This document shows, piece by piece, positions 1 to 10,499 of a DNA stretch of 56,053 nucleotides. Under the pieces are notes generated by a model. It ran no database searches, was not told the DNA's origin, and worked only from the letters and a program-made list of their open reading frames with translations. Source of the DNA: Streptomyces longispororuber. Its GTDB lineage: Bacteria > Actinomycetota > Actinomycetes > Streptomycetales > Streptomycetaceae. Position numbers and translations under genes: made by a program. How positions within the stretch are numbered: position 1 is the first letter of the stretch; each line of letters starts with the position of its first letter. Location: NCBI RefSeq assembly GCF_014656095.1, contig NZ_BNBT01000045.1, positions 1-56,053 on the forward strand, written 5' to 3'.

Positions 1-1476
1 GACGGGCCCGGCGGCCCGGGTGGCCCCGGCGGTCCTGGTGCGCACGGTGGGCCCGGCGGGCCTGGTCCGTTCGGCCGTCCCGACGGGCCCGGCGGCCCGG
101 GTGGCCCCGGTGCGCCGGGTGGTCCCGGCGGGCCCGGTCCGTTTGGCGGCCCCGGTGGCCCGCGCCCCTTCGACGGTCCCGACGGACCCGGCGGCCCGGG
201 TGGCCCCGGTGCGCCCGGCGGGCCCCGCCCCTTCGGCGGCCCCGACGGCCCGGGAGGTCCTGGCGGCCCCGGTGGCCCGCGCCCCTTCGACGGTCCTGAC
301 GGACCCGGCGGCCCGGGTGGGCCGGGCGGTCACCGTCCCTTCGACGGCCCCGGCGGTCAGGGCGGCCCCGGTCCCTTCGGCGGGCCCGACGGTCCCGGCG
401 GGCCGGGCGGTCGGCGTCCCTTCGACGGCCCGGACGGCCCCGGCGGTCCCGCAGGCCCCGGTGGCCCCGGTGGCCCCAATGGTCCCGGTGACCGCGGTGA
501 CCGCGGTGGCCCAGGCGGGCCCGGCGGCTTCGGCAACCCCGACGGCCCCGGTGGTCCCGGCGGCCCTGCTGGCCCCGGCGGTCACGAGGGCCCCGGTGGT
601 CCCGGTGGCCCCAGCCGTCACGACGGCCCGGGCGGCCCCGGCGGTCCCGGCGGCCCCGACGCCTCCCGTCCGTTCCCCCCGGCGCCCGGCTCCGGCGGCC
701 CCTCGGCCCCCGGCCAGGACTCGTTCGACTACCAGGGCTCCCGGCCCTCGCAGGTGAACCGTCCGGCCGAGCCGATCCCGTCCTTCGGCGGTGGCCCCTC
801 CGCGCCGCCGGCCAGTGGTCCCCAGGGCTTCCAGCAGGCCCCGGCCGCGCCGCCCGCGTTCCCGCGCGAGACCGGCGCTCCGCAGGGCCCCCCGCCCGGC
901 CCCTCGGGTCCGGGCGGCGGCGGTGACGACTGGGTCATCTCGCCGCCGGGCGGTCCCGGCGGACAGGACGGCCAAGGCGGTCAGGGCGGTCCGGGTGGCC
1001 AGGGCGGTCCCGGTCAGCCGCAGGGCTCGCAGCAGCAGGGCTTCCCCGGCTCGGCGCAGCCCCAGGGTCCCGGCAACTGGACGGCGACCGTCGGCCCCGA
1101 CCGCGAGTACTTCATGGCGATGATGCAGCGCAGCGGCCCCGAGGCCGCGGGGCTCAACCTGCCCGCGTACTCGCCCGAGCAGCGGCACCCGCTGGTCGGC
1201 AACCAGGTCAGCATCGGCCGCCGCCGCCACTCCACCGGCGACACCCCCGACATCGACCTGTCGGTGCCGCCGGAGGACCCGGGCGTCTCGCACCAGCACG
1301 CGATCCTGGTGCAGCAGCCCGACGGCGGCTGGGCGGTCGTCGACCAGAACTCGACCAACGGCACCACGGTCAACGGCGGCGAGGAGCCCATCCAGCCGTT
1401 CGTCCCCGTCCCGCTCCAGGACGGCGACAAGGTGCACGTGGGCGCCTGGACGACGATCACCGTCCGGCGCGACTGA
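1..1476 (+). CDS. FHA-domain protein with collagen-like Gly-Pro region (5' truncated)
   Basis: The frame is open from the first base of the window, so the start lies upstream; 491 residues are visible. The first ~250 residues are tandem GPGGPGGPG and PFDGPDGPGG-type repeats, followed by a Gln/Pro-rich linker. The last ~90 residues are a forkhead-associated (FHA) phosphothreonine-binding domain, with VSIGRRR, the SHQHA motif and NSTNGT ending in VHVGAWTTITVRRD. FHA domains bind phosphothreonine peptides made by Ser/Thr kinases. The partner is not visible here. The repeat region could be a flexible scaffold. The FHA call is firm; the role of the repeats is inference. A frame offset by one base is also open through the repeats, but this is a GC artefact. 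Confidence 0.88.
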   Translation, partial: DGPGGPGGPGGPGAHGGPGGPGPFGRPDGPGGPGGPGAPGGPGGPGPFGGPGGPRPFDGPDGPGGPGGPGAPGGPRPFGGPDGPGGPGGPGGPRPFDGPDGPGGPGGPGGHRPFDGPGGQGGPGPFGGPDGPGGPGGRRPFDGPDGPGGPAGPGGPGGPNGPGDRGDRGGPGGPGGFGNPDGPGGPGGPAGPGGHEGPGGPGGPSRHDGPGGPGGPGGPDASRPFPPAPGSGGPSAPGQDSFDYQGSRPSQVNRPAEPIPSFGGGPSAPPASGPQGFQQAPAAPPAFPRETGAPQGPPPGPSGPGGGGDDWVISPPGGPGGQDGQGGQGGPGGQGGPGQPQGSQQQGFPGSAQPQGPGNWTATVGPDREYFMAMMQRSGPEAAGLNLPAYSPEQRHPLVGNQVSIGRRRHSTGDTPDIDLSVPPEDPGVSHQHAILVQQPDGGWAVVDQNSTNGTTVNGGEEPIQPFVPVPLQDGDKVHVGAWTTITVRRD

Positions 1477-1551
1477 GCCGGAGGGCCGCCACCGGCCCGG
1501 AAGCACACGGCCGACACCGGCCGCCACCGAGGGGCCGTACGCCCGCCGCCG

Positions 1552-2541
1552 TCACAGCGGCCAGGCGTACGGCCCCTCGGGGTCGTCCAGCCACGCCCAC
1601 GCGTACTCCCCGCTGACCGTCACCCCGAACCGCTCCCGCACCGGCCGCCCCTCGCGCTGCCACAGCGCCAGCGCCTCGTACGGGTCGACCGTTCCCGCCG
1701 TCAGCTCGAGCAGGAAGCGGAACAGCTCGCTCTGCAGCGCCCGCCGGGGCAGCCCGCCGAGCTGCTGCTCCCGCGGCTCGCGGACGCTGCCGCCGCGCAG
1801 CGGCACGAAGTACGCGGGCGTGTGCAGGAACCGCCCCTGCGCGTGCTCGGCGTCCCGCACCCGCAGCGCGATCAGCCCCGTGGCGAGGGGCGCGAGCACC
1901 AGCGCCCCCGGCCGGCACTGCGCCAGCCACGGCCGGGGCACGGCGTTCAGCGTGCAGGTCGCGATGATCCGGTCGTACGGCGCCCGCTCCGCGCACCCCG
2001 CCGCGCCGTCGCCGGTGACGACGGCGGGCCGGTACCCGGCGGCGGCGAGGTGCCGCCGCGCCGACTCGGTGATCTCCGGGTCCAGGTCGACGGTCGTGAC
2101 GTGCTCCTCGCCGAGCCGGTGCGCGAGCAGCGCCGCGTTGTACCCGGTGCCCGCCCCGATCTCCAGCACGTCGTACGTCCCGCCGTCCCCGACCCGCAGC
2201 TCCACCAGCATCCGGGCCATGAGCGAGGGCTGGCTGCTGGACGAGAGCAGCTCCCCGTCCCTGACCCGGGTGGCGAGCGGCGCGTCCGCGTACGCCCCGC
2301 GCAGCCAGCGCCCGCGCCGCACCGGGTCGGGGTCCTCGCCCCACAGCCGCTCGTAGCCCCCGGGCACGCCCAGGTAGTAGTAGGGCACGAAGAGGTGGCG
2401 CGGCACCGCCTCGAACGCCTCCCGCCAGCCGGGGTCGCCGTCGAAGGCCCCGCCCGCGGCGATGTCGCGCACCAGGGAGGCCCGCGCCTCCTCGGCGAGG
2501 GCCGGGTCGGGTTCGTCGCTGAGCGGAGCTTGCGCACCCAT
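1552..2541 (-). CDS. Protein-L-isoaspartate O-methyltransferase-like SAM methyltransferase
   Basis: 329 residues. The central part carries the SAM-binding motif VLEIGAGTGYNAALLA followed by TTVDLDPEI and GDGAAGCAERAPYDRIIATC, the order seen in PCMT (L-isoaspartyl protein methyltransferase), which repairs damaged aspartate residues. The C-terminal ~130 residues are an extension common in actinomycete homologues. I chose the ATG at 2541 (MGAQAPLSDEP), preceded by a GGGGGT stretch; an in-frame GTG further upstream would overlap the divergent globin gene. It is convergent with the FHA gene. Substrate specificity is inferred only from the fold. Confidence 0.85.
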   Translation of the reverse strand: MGAQAPLSDEPDPALAEEARASLVRDIAAGGAFDGDPGWREAFEAVPRHLFVPYYYLGVPGGYERLWGEDPDPVRRGRWLRGAYADAPLATRVRDGELLSSSSQPSLMARMLVELRVGDGGTYDVLEIGAGTGYNAALLAHRLGEEHVTTVDLDPEITESARRHLAAAGYRPAVVTGDGAAGCAERAPYDRIIATCTLNAVPRPWLAQCRPGALVLAPLATGLIALRVRDAEHAQGRFLHTPAYFVPLRGGSVREPREQQLGGLPRRALQSELFRFLLELTAGTVDPYEALALWQREGRPVRERFGVTVSGEYAWAWLDDPEGPYAWPL

Positions 2542-2626
2542 ACCCCCACTGTGCTGCCCCGGGCCGCGCGATGCGAGCGGTCCTAAGCCTTCCGTCCTCG
2601 GCCGCGGCGTCTGAGACCATGGAGGC

Positions 2627-3031
2627 GTGACAGAGAATCCACGCGGCACGCTTCAGGAGCAGACCTTCTACGAACAGGTCGGCGGCGAGGAGACCTTCCG
2701 GCGCCTGGTGCGCCGCTTCTACGAGGGAGTCGCCGAGGACCCGCTGCTGCGCCCCATGTACCCGGAGGAGGACCTCGGTCCGGCCGAGGAGCGCCTGGTC
2801 CTGTTCCTGATGCAGTACTGGGGCGGCCCGCGCACGTACAGCGACCACCGCGGCCACCCCCGCCTGCGGATGCGTCACGCCCCCTTCACGGTCGACCGCG
2901 CGGCGCACGACGCCTGGCTGCGGCACATGCGCGACGCCGTGGACTCCCTGGACCTCACCGAGGACCAGGAGCGCACGCTGTGGGACTACCTGACCTACGC
3001 GGCGGCCTCCATGGTCAACACCCCTGGCTGA
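2627..3031 (+). CDS. glbO: Group II truncated haemoglobin (GlbO type)
   Basis: 134 residues from a GTG start, a full-length truncated haemoglobin. It closely follows the TrHbO pattern: FYEQVGGEETFRRLV at the N-terminus, MYPEEDL with the CD1 tyrosine (Tyr45), FLMQYWGGPRTYS, RGHPRLRMRHAPF with the proximal haem histidine (His84) and the G8 tryptophan (Trp97 in AWLRHM). This class binds O2 tightly and is linked to redox or NO chemistry. It lies divergent to the methyltransferase with 85 bp between starts, so the two promoters share that gap. Confidence 0.95.
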   Translation: MTENPRGTLQEQTFYEQVGGEETFRRLVRRFYEGVAEDPLLRPMYPEEDLGPAEERLVLFLMQYWGGPRTYSDHRGHPRLRMRHAPFTVDRAAHDAWLRHMRDAVDSLDLTEDQERTLWDYLTYAAASMVNTPG

Positions 3032-3076
3032 CGACCCGCCCGCGGCCCCGGCCGCCGGTGGGCGCCGGGCGACCGG

Positions 3077-3763
3077 TCACACGGGGCTGACGGACAGCGC
3101 CCCGACCCCGGCCCGCCGCAGCGCGACCGAGCCGTACGGCGTGCGCAGCCGCAGCCACGCCCCCGACGACAGCAGGTCGAGCGCGTCGCCCCGCAGGAAC
3201 CCCAGGGACTGCGCCGCGTGCGCGGCCCGCACGGGCAGCCCGGTCCCGGCGACGGTGCGGGACCATATCTCCCGCCCCAGCCGGTCCAGCTCCGCCCGGA
3301 CCCGCCGCTCCGGCGCCAACTCCTCGACCCGTGCCCGGAATTCGGCCACGGCCGCCTGCACCAGGGCCCGCACCGCGGACCCGGACGGCAGCCCGGGCAC
3401 CCGCGCCCAGCCGCCCCGCGGCGGCAGTACCCCCGCCCACGGCGGCCCGGTCACCGCCTGCGGTACGGCGGCCGTCCCCGCGGTCTCCGCGGCGTCCGCC
3501 GACTCCCCCACGGCCTCCAGGAACTCCCCCGCGGACACCGTCACGTCGAGCGACGTGTCGAGCCCGTGCTCGAAGGGCTTCGCGAGCCGCGCGGTGCGGA
3601 TCGCGAGGACCTCGAACGACGGCGGCCGCCCGAACACGGCGAGCGTCTCCCCCGCCGCCTGCAGCCGCACCGCCGCCGCCTTGTCGTAGTGGATCAGACG
3701 CGCCAGGAAGGCGGCGAGGTCCGCCGCCTCCCCGGGCTCCGCGAAGTGCAGCCGCACGGTCAT
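3077..3763 (-). CDS. Conserved hypothetical protein coupled to thioesterase
   Basis: 228 residues (MTVRLHFAEPGEAADLAAFL...). I do not recognise a catalytic motif. The N-terminal half begins with a short alpha/beta stretch and the C-terminal half is rich in Arg and Glu (RVEELAPERRVRAELDRLGREIWSR), likely helical. There is no signal peptide or membrane segment. Its ATG at 3763 overlaps the TGA of the upstream thioesterase gene by 4 bp, so the two are translationally coupled and probably act in the same process. An open frame continues upstream on this strand, but it only shadows the thioesterase. Confidence 0.75.
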   Translation of the reverse strand: MTVRLHFAEPGEAADLAAFLARLIHYDKAAAVRLQAAGETLAVFGRPPSFEVLAIRTARLAKPFEHGLDTSLDVTVSAGEFLEAVGESADAAETAGTAAVPQAVTGPPWAGVLPPRGGWARVPGLPSGSAVRALVQAAVAEFRARVEELAPERRVRAELDRLGREIWSRTVAGTGLPVRAAHAAQSLGFLRGDALDLLSSGAWLRLRTPYGSVALRRAGVGALSVSPV

Positions 3764-4215
3764 GCGACGAGCGCCCGCGCGCCGTCGGCACCGCCGTCGG
3801 GACCCTCGGCGCCGTCGTCCTGGTAGCGCTCCAGGACGGCCCGCTCCTCGGCCGTGATCCGCCGCGGCCGCTGCGCCCGCAGGTCGAACGGCACGACCAC
3901 CGTCGAGGCCCGCGCGTACACCTGCTCCGCGTCCTTGACCTCGTACGAGATCGTCAGCGACGCGGCGCCCATCTTCGTCACCCACGACTCGATGGTGACC
4001 GGCTCGTGCCGGTGCACCAGCGGCCGCAGGTAGTCGATCTCGTGCCGCGCCACCACGGACCCACCGGAGAACGACGGGCCGTCCTTCGACGAGAGCCGGA
4101 ACATGAAGTCGATCCGCGCCTCCTCCAAGTACCGCAGGAAGACGGCGTTGTTGACGTGCCCGAAGGCGTCCATGTCCGACCACCGCAGCGGGCAGCGGAA
4201 GAGGTGGCGGGCCAT
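3760..4215 (-). CDS. Acyl-CoA thioesterase, hot-dog fold (4HBT family)
   Basis: 151 residues, the usual length of a single hot-dog domain. The N-terminal motif RWSDMDAFGHVNNAVFLRYLEEARIDF is the 4-hydroxybenzoyl-CoA thioesterase signature, with the catalytic Asp and the HVNN turn. The rest follows the YbgC/FcoT-like pattern (IDYLRPLVHRHEPVTIESWVTKMG). It hydrolyses an acyl-CoA; the acyl chain cannot be told from sequence. It starts 1 bp upstream of the ettA stop region and is followed by the coupled hypothetical gene, so ettA, thioesterase and hypothetical probably share a transcript. Confidence 0.88.
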   Translation of the reverse strand: MARHLFRCPLRWSDMDAFGHVNNAVFLRYLEEARIDFMFRLSSKDGPSFSGGSVVARHEIDYLRPLVHRHEPVTIESWVTKMGAASLTISYEVKDAEQVYARASTVVVPFDLRAQRPRRITAEERAVLERYQDDGAEGPDGGADGARALVA

Positions 4216-4216
4216 G

Positions 4217-5881
<1,665 letters not shown>

Positions 5882-5971
5882 GAGAAACCGTCCGGCAATC
5901 AGTGTGTGGGCAGATACACCCCATCTTGCCTGACGGCCACCCCCCGGAGGAAACCGGATAGCCGCCCGCCT

Positions 5972-6002
5972 CCCCGCCCCGGCACGGGGCGCCGGGGCGG
6001 GG
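5972..6002 (-). terminator. GC hairpin between TQXA gene and ettA
   Basis: A perfect 12-bp inverted repeat (arms 5972-5983 and 5991-6002, 7-nt loop) lies between the stop of the TQXA gene (6073) and the start of ettA (5881), both on the minus strand. There is no T run, as is usual for streptomycete terminators. It probably separates the two transcription units; the ettA promoter should lie between it and 5881. Confidence 0.6.
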
Positions 6003-6072
6003 CGGGACGGGGTACGGCGCTCGTGTCGATGCCCGGTGACGTTCATGCCGTCACCGTGCGACTACGGTGCGC

Positions 6073-7506
6073 TCACTTCTCGGAACCGTCAGGGGCCTGC
6101 GTCGGCGCGGGGCCGACCGGGGCGTCCTTCTTGCGCAGGAGGAAGACCGCGCCGCCGCCGACCACGACCAGGGCGATCGCGATGCCGGCTATCAGCGGTG
6201 TCGCGTTCGAGCCGCCGGTGGCCGCGAGGTCGGCGCCGCCGGACGTGCCGCCCGCCGACGCGGGGCTCGGCTGGGGCGCGGGCTGGGCCTTGCTGCCGAC
6301 ACCGGTCACGCTGCCCTCGGTCCTGCAGTCGAGCACCCCCTGGAACCGCTTCTCGAAGCCGGCGGGCCCGGTGATCGTGAAGTCGTAGGGCTGGTCCTCC
6401 TGCAGCGGTATTGTCACGGTCCGTGTCTGTCCGGCCTTGATGGTGTGCTTGGTGTTCATCAGGCTGAAGGTGAAGGGCGCGTCGCCCTTGTTGCTCGCCG
6501 TGATGTCCAGGCCGCGGGCGGCGCAGTTCTTCTCCGCCGACAGCGCCGGTATCGCGCCCTCAGCGGCCCAGTGGGCCGTCGCCGTCGCGGACACCGTCGA
6601 CTCGCTGGAGCCGGCGAGGATCTGCGTCTGGCTCCTGGTCTCGGCGGTGAAGGCCCGCCCGACCGGCACGGTCGTGGAGGTCTGCACGTCCAGCGAGGCC
6701 ATGCCGTCCGGGGTGTTCTTGGGGACGGCGAAGTACAGCTCGCTGCCGTCGGACGCCGTCGTGACCGGCTTGCCGTTCCTGCCGACGACCTTCACCCCGC
6801 TCGTGGAGTCCGCGGGCGGGATGACGGCCACACTGTCCGCGTCGGTCCGCACGGTCACCGGGCCCAGCCGCTGCCCCGGGTGCCCGGCCACGGCGGGCGG
6901 CTCCAGGGTCAGCGCCGCCTTGGGCTCCGGGGCCCGGCGCGCGCTGCGCTGCAGGTAGTCCGCGAGCTTCTCCGCCCGCGGGTCGACCGCCTCCACCCGG
7001 GCCTTGTCGGAGTAGCGCCAGATCGCCACCTGGGTGCCCGCCGCCGCCGTCTCCTCGGTGAGGGAGGGCGCGCCGGCCTTGCGGGCCAGCTCCGCCAGGT
7101 CGTTCACCTGCGGGTAGGAGTGCTGGAGGATCCAGCGGATCTTGCCCGCGTCGGCGTTGGCGTGCAGGGACGTGCCGCTCCAGGGGGTCTCTTTGTACTG
7201 CGCGTCCTTCTGCGTGGGGTTGTGGATGTCGACGCAGTACGTCTGGAGGGTGCCGCCGTTGTCGACGGACATCTGGAAGAGGCCTGCGGGGATGCGCCGG
7301 GTGCCGCCGTCCTCGCGGACGACCGCCTGGCCGTAGGTCTTCAGGCCGTCGAGGGTGGCGGTGGCTCCGCCGCGGTACGGCGGGGCGTCCGTCGTCACGG
7401 CCGCCGTCGCGGTGGCCGTCGCGCCCGCCGAGACGAGCCCGGACGCGACCAGCGCGGCGGCGAGGCGCACGGCGCCCCGGCTCCGTATGGACAACGCAGC
7501 AAACAC
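6073..7506 (-). CDS. Thioester-domain (TQXA) surface protein with LAXTG sortase signal
   Basis: 477 residues from the GTG at 7506, which has a strong GGAGGGG ribosome site 6 nt upstream. A signal peptide occupies about residues 1-35 (RSRGAVRLAAALVASGLVSAGATATA). The thioester domain follows: Cys in TLQTYCVDIHN and the TQXA element GTQVAIWRYS, which normally form an internal Cys-Gln thioester used for covalent adhesion. The C-terminus has LAATGGS, a hydrophobic helix and RKK, the class E sortase (LAXTG) anchoring signal. It is thus predicted to be exported and linked to the cell wall. No sortase gene lies in the window. Confidence 0.93.
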   Translation of the reverse strand: MFAALSIRSRGAVRLAAALVASGLVSAGATATATAAVTTDAPPYRGGATATLDGLKTYGQAVVREDGGTRRIPAGLFQMSVDNGGTLQTYCVDIHNPTQKDAQYKETPWSGTSLHANADAGKIRWILQHSYPQVNDLAELARKAGAPSLTEETAAAGTQVAIWRYSDKARVEAVDPRAEKLADYLQRSARRAPEPKAALTLEPPAVAGHPGQRLGPVTVRTDADSVAVIPPADSTSGVKVVGRNGKPVTTASDGSELYFAVPKNTPDGMASLDVQTSTTVPVGRAFTAETRSQTQILAGSSESTVSATATAHWAAEGAIPALSAEKNCAARGLDITASNKGDAPFTFSLMNTKHTIKAGQTRTVTIPLQEDQPYDFTITGPAGFEKRFQGVLDCRTEGSVTGVGSKAQPAPQPSPASAGGTSGGADLAATGGSNATPLIAGIAIALVVVGGGAVFLLRKKDAPVGPAPTQAPDGSEK

Positions 7507-7839
7507 AGAATTCCCCTCCGGGCGGAACCGATCACATGGGGGGACTGGTCCCGCCAGCAGATGCAACCGAGCAGAGTCACCTGCCGACCCGCCCGCTCAG
7601 ACCTCGTCGGCCCCACGGAGCCACGCCCGGCATCCTAAGGAGGCGGCGCACCACCATTCCCTGAGGTGCCGTCCGACAACCGATCCGAATCGGAATCGTT
7701 ATCGCCAGGGCGCCTGTTGAGCTGGGCTTATCGACAAATCCATGGTTTTGCGGGTGGTTGGGCGGCCGACGGCGGTTCGGTGCTGCGCACGTCGGCGCCG
7801 GTGCCGGTGGCCGGACGGCGGCCGTCCGGACGGGACGCG
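7507..7839. other. Intergenic region upstream of TQXA gene
   Basis: 333 bp between the ssb stop and the TQXA start. I see the ribosome site of the TQXA gene and a run of GATTCCGATTCGG-like repeats near 7680-7702 that could be an operator. I find no convincing promoter boxes, RNA gene or small coding frame. Confidence 0.4.
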
Positions 7840-8400
7840 TCAGCCCACCGCCGCCGGTTGGGCGCGCCCGCCCCGGCCCGCGTCGGGCGTGGCCTCCGTC
7901 TCGGCCCCTGCCCTCGCCCCCGTGACCTCCGCGCCCCCGTCGGGCGGCGACTCCCAGGCGGGCTCCGGCTCCTTCCGCGCCCCGTCGGGCGCCTGCCCCT
8001 CGCCCGCCGCCTGACCTCGTGGCTGATCCGGCACGTGGTCAAGGGCCTTGCCGCGCCGGAACGCGGACGTCCCGCGCGCCAGGTCGTGGCCGATGGCCTG
8101 GGCGTCGATGTCCACGGAGATCCAGTGCTGGCCGCCGCGCTCCTCGTCCTTGACCTTCAACCGGCCTTGGACGATGACCTGTTCGCCGAGGGAGAGCGAG
8201 CTCTGCGCGTTCACCCCGAGGGTCCGGCGGGCCCAGACCGTGAAGAAGTTGGTGTGCCCGTCCGTCCATTCGTTCCGCGTACGGTCGAAGTGACGGGGTG
8301 TCACCGCGATGCGGAAGCGTGTCACCGGGCCGGACGGGAGCTCCCGGAACACGGGGGTCGTCGCCACCCTCCCCACCACCGTCACCATCGTGTCGTTCAT
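7840..8400 (-). CDS. ssb: Single-stranded DNA-binding protein (SSB), secondary paralogue
   Basis: 186 residues from the ATG at 8400, with GGAGGGG upstream. The N-terminal OB fold runs to about residue 110 (MVTVVGRVATTPVFRELPSG, VTRFRIAV, TNFFTVWARRTLGVNAQSSLSLGEQVIVQGRL). The tail is long and acidic/Pro-rich, and lacks the DDDIPF-type tip used by replicative SSBs to dock partners. It is therefore more likely the accessory streptomycete SSB than the essential one. It is not linked to rpsF/rplI, where the essential ssb normally sits. Confidence 0.88.
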   Translation of the reverse strand: MNDTMVTVVGRVATTPVFRELPSGPVTRFRIAVTPRHFDRTRNEWTDGHTNFFTVWARRTLGVNAQSSLSLGEQVIVQGRLKVKDEERGGQHWISVDIDAQAIGHDLARGTSAFRRGKALDHVPDQPRGQAAGEGQAPDGARKEPEPAWESPPDGGAEVTGARAGAETEATPDAGRGGRAQPAAVG

Positions 8401-8540
8401 CGTCGTAACCCCTCCCTCGTCCACCGCGTGCGGGGCCCTCCCGCGTCGGCGGCGGCCGCCACGACCGCGGTTCCAGACTGCGCCGGTCGGGCCGGACCCG
8501 CCGAGCGCTGTGCCCTACCCACCGGTTGTGGACAACTCCG

Positions 8541-10499
8541 TCACCCGAAGGAGGCGTTCCGCCGCGCCATTCGCACGTACTGCTCCCGCACCTCCCGGTA
8601 CCGCAGCAGCTCCGCCGCCACCGGGTCGAGCACGCGGGCCCGGCCGCACCCCGCGGCCGCCTCGCGCAGCCGCCGCTCGGCCTCGAAGCCGTACCGCCGG
8701 GCGGGTCCGCGGGCCGCCATCCGGCTCAGCCACTCCACGCCGGGGCCGCCGAGGATGCCGGAGAGCATCAGCAGCACGGGCACGCCCAGGTTCGGGTCCG
8801 CGAGGCCCACGATCTGCCCCCCGAGCCAGAGGCCGCCGACGATCTGGAGCAGGGTCATGGCTGCCTGCGCGAGCACCGCGACCGGCCACCAGCCGGGCCG
8901 CGGCGGCCGCCCCTGGGGCAGCCCGGCCCGCAGGGCGAGCTCGTCCAGGGCCTCGGGCAGGCCTTCGGCGCCGCGGGCCGCCGCCTCCCGCACGGCTTGG
9001 CCCCACGGCGTGGGCAGGCCCGCCGCCGCCTCGTCGGCCACCGTGCGCACGGCGTGCTCCACGCGCGCGCGTGCCGTGGCCTCCTCGTCGACGGGAGGGC
9101 GCAGCGTGGGCCGGAGGATGGAGCTGTAGGGCGAGCGCCGCGCCTCGTACCAGCGCCACAGCCGCAGCCAGGGCGTGCCGCACGCCTTGTTGGCGTGCCG
9201 GCGCCAGGCCCGCTCGGCGGCCTGGCCCACGGCCGTCGCGCCGGCGGCCTCCGCGCGGCGGTCGGCGATCTCCTCGCGCGCCTCCTCGCTGAGCCCGACG
9301 CGGGCGCGCCCGGGGGCGTGCGCCGCCTCGGCGGCGTACACCGGGCGCAGGTCGGCGGCCACCGCGTCCAGGTCCGCCTCCAGGCGGCGCGTGGCGGCGC
9401 CGCGCTCGCGCGTGAACTGCCCGAGCGCCTCGCGCAGCTCACCGACGCCCTGGCCGGTCAGCGCGGACAGGGCGAGCACGGTGGCGCCGGGCTCGCCGTG
9501 CTCGCCGAGCGCGACGCCGTCCTCGTCGAGGAGGCGCCGCAGGTCGTCGAGGACCTGGTCGGCGGCGTCCCCGGGCAGCCGGTCCACCTGGTTGAGCACG
9601 ACGAACATGACCTCGGCGTGGCCCGCCATGGGCCGCAGGTAGCGCTCGTGCAGCACCGCGTCGGCGTACTTCTCCGGGTCGACGACCCAGATGACGGCGT
9701 CGACGAGGCGCAGGATGCGGTCCACGTGTTCGCGGTGCTCCTCGGCCGCCGAGTCGTGGTCGGGCAGGTCGACGAGGACGAGGCCCTCCATGGCGTCGGC
9801 GTCGGAGCCCTGGAGGGGGCGGCGGCGCAGCCGGCCGGGGATGCCGAGCCGGTCGAAGAGCCCGGCCGCGCCGTCGGTCCAACTGCAGCCGATGGGGGCG
9901 GCGGTGGTCGGCCTGCGGACGCCGGTCTCCGAGATCATGACGCCCGCGAGCGCGTTGAAGAGGGTCGACTTGCCGCTTCCGGTGGCCCCGGCGACGGCGA
10001 CCACGGTGTGCCGGTCGGACAGCCGCCGCCGCGCCGCCGCCTCGTCCAGGACGCGTCCGGCCTCGGCGAGCGTGGTGCTGTCGAGCCGTGTCCGGGAGAG
10101 CCCGATCAGCTCCCGCAGGGCGTCGAGGCGGCCCCGCAGCGGCCCTTCGTAGAGGGCGGTCGTCTCCCTGGAGGCGCCGATGTCGTACACGGAGGTGCTG
10201 CCGTGGCCGGAGTCGTAGCCGGAGGACCTGCCGTACCGGGAGGGCTTGTCGTACGCGGACGGGCCCGCTCCGGCGGCTCCCCTGGGGCGGCCGGAGCGGG
10301 CGGGGGCCGGGCGTGGCGCCTCGTCGCCCGCGGGGGTGCCGGTGCCGTCCGCTTCGTCGTTCTCGCTGTTCTCGTTGACCCGCCGCGCGATGAGCCCGTC
10401 GTCCCAGATCTCCTCGTCCTCCCGCGCGCGGGAGGCCGTGTCGTCGTCGGGCCGGTCGGCGTGGTCGGTGTGATCCGTGACGGCGGTCACCGCGGTCAC
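8541..10499 (-). CDS. YfjP-like dynamin-related GTPase, membrane-associated
   Basis: 652 residues. The P-loop GATGSGKSTLFNALAG lies near residue 140, followed by the switch region SETGVRRPTTAAPIGCSW, LVDLPDHDS (G3) and LNQVDRLPG (G4). Near the C-terminus two hydrophobic stretches (AVLAQAAMTLLQIVGGLWLGG and VPVLLMLSGILGGPGVEWL) suggest membrane association. The GTG at 10499 overlaps the TGA of the preceding dynamin-like gene. A second GTG at 10490 has better spacing from AGAAGGAG and may be the true start. Paired genes of this type in streptomycetes resemble dynamin-like membrane remodelling systems; the partnership is inferred from the overlap. Confidence 0.85.
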   Translation of the reverse strand: MTAVTAVTDHTDHADRPDDDTASRAREDEEIWDDGLIARRVNENSENDEADGTGTPAGDEAPRPAPARSGRPRGAAGAGPSAYDKPSRYGRSSGYDSGHGSTSVYDIGASRETTALYEGPLRGRLDALRELIGLSRTRLDSTTLAEAGRVLDEAAARRRLSDRHTVVAVAGATGSGKSTLFNALAGVMISETGVRRPTTAAPIGCSWTDGAAGLFDRLGIPGRLRRRPLQGSDADAMEGLVLVDLPDHDSAAEEHREHVDRILRLVDAVIWVVDPEKYADAVLHERYLRPMAGHAEVMFVVLNQVDRLPGDAADQVLDDLRRLLDEDGVALGEHGEPGATVLALSALTGQGVGELREALGQFTRERGAATRRLEADLDAVAADLRPVYAAEAAHAPGRARVGLSEEAREEIADRRAEAAGATAVGQAAERAWRRHANKACGTPWLRLWRWYEARRSPYSSILRPTLRPPVDEEATARARVEHAVRTVADEAAAGLPTPWGQAVREAAARGAEGLPEALDELALRAGLPQGRPPRPGWWPVAVLAQAAMTLLQIVGGLWLGGQIVGLADPNLGVPVLLMLSGILGGPGVEWLSRMAARGPARRYGFEAERRLREAAAGCGRARVLDPVAAELLRYREVREQYVRMARRNASFG

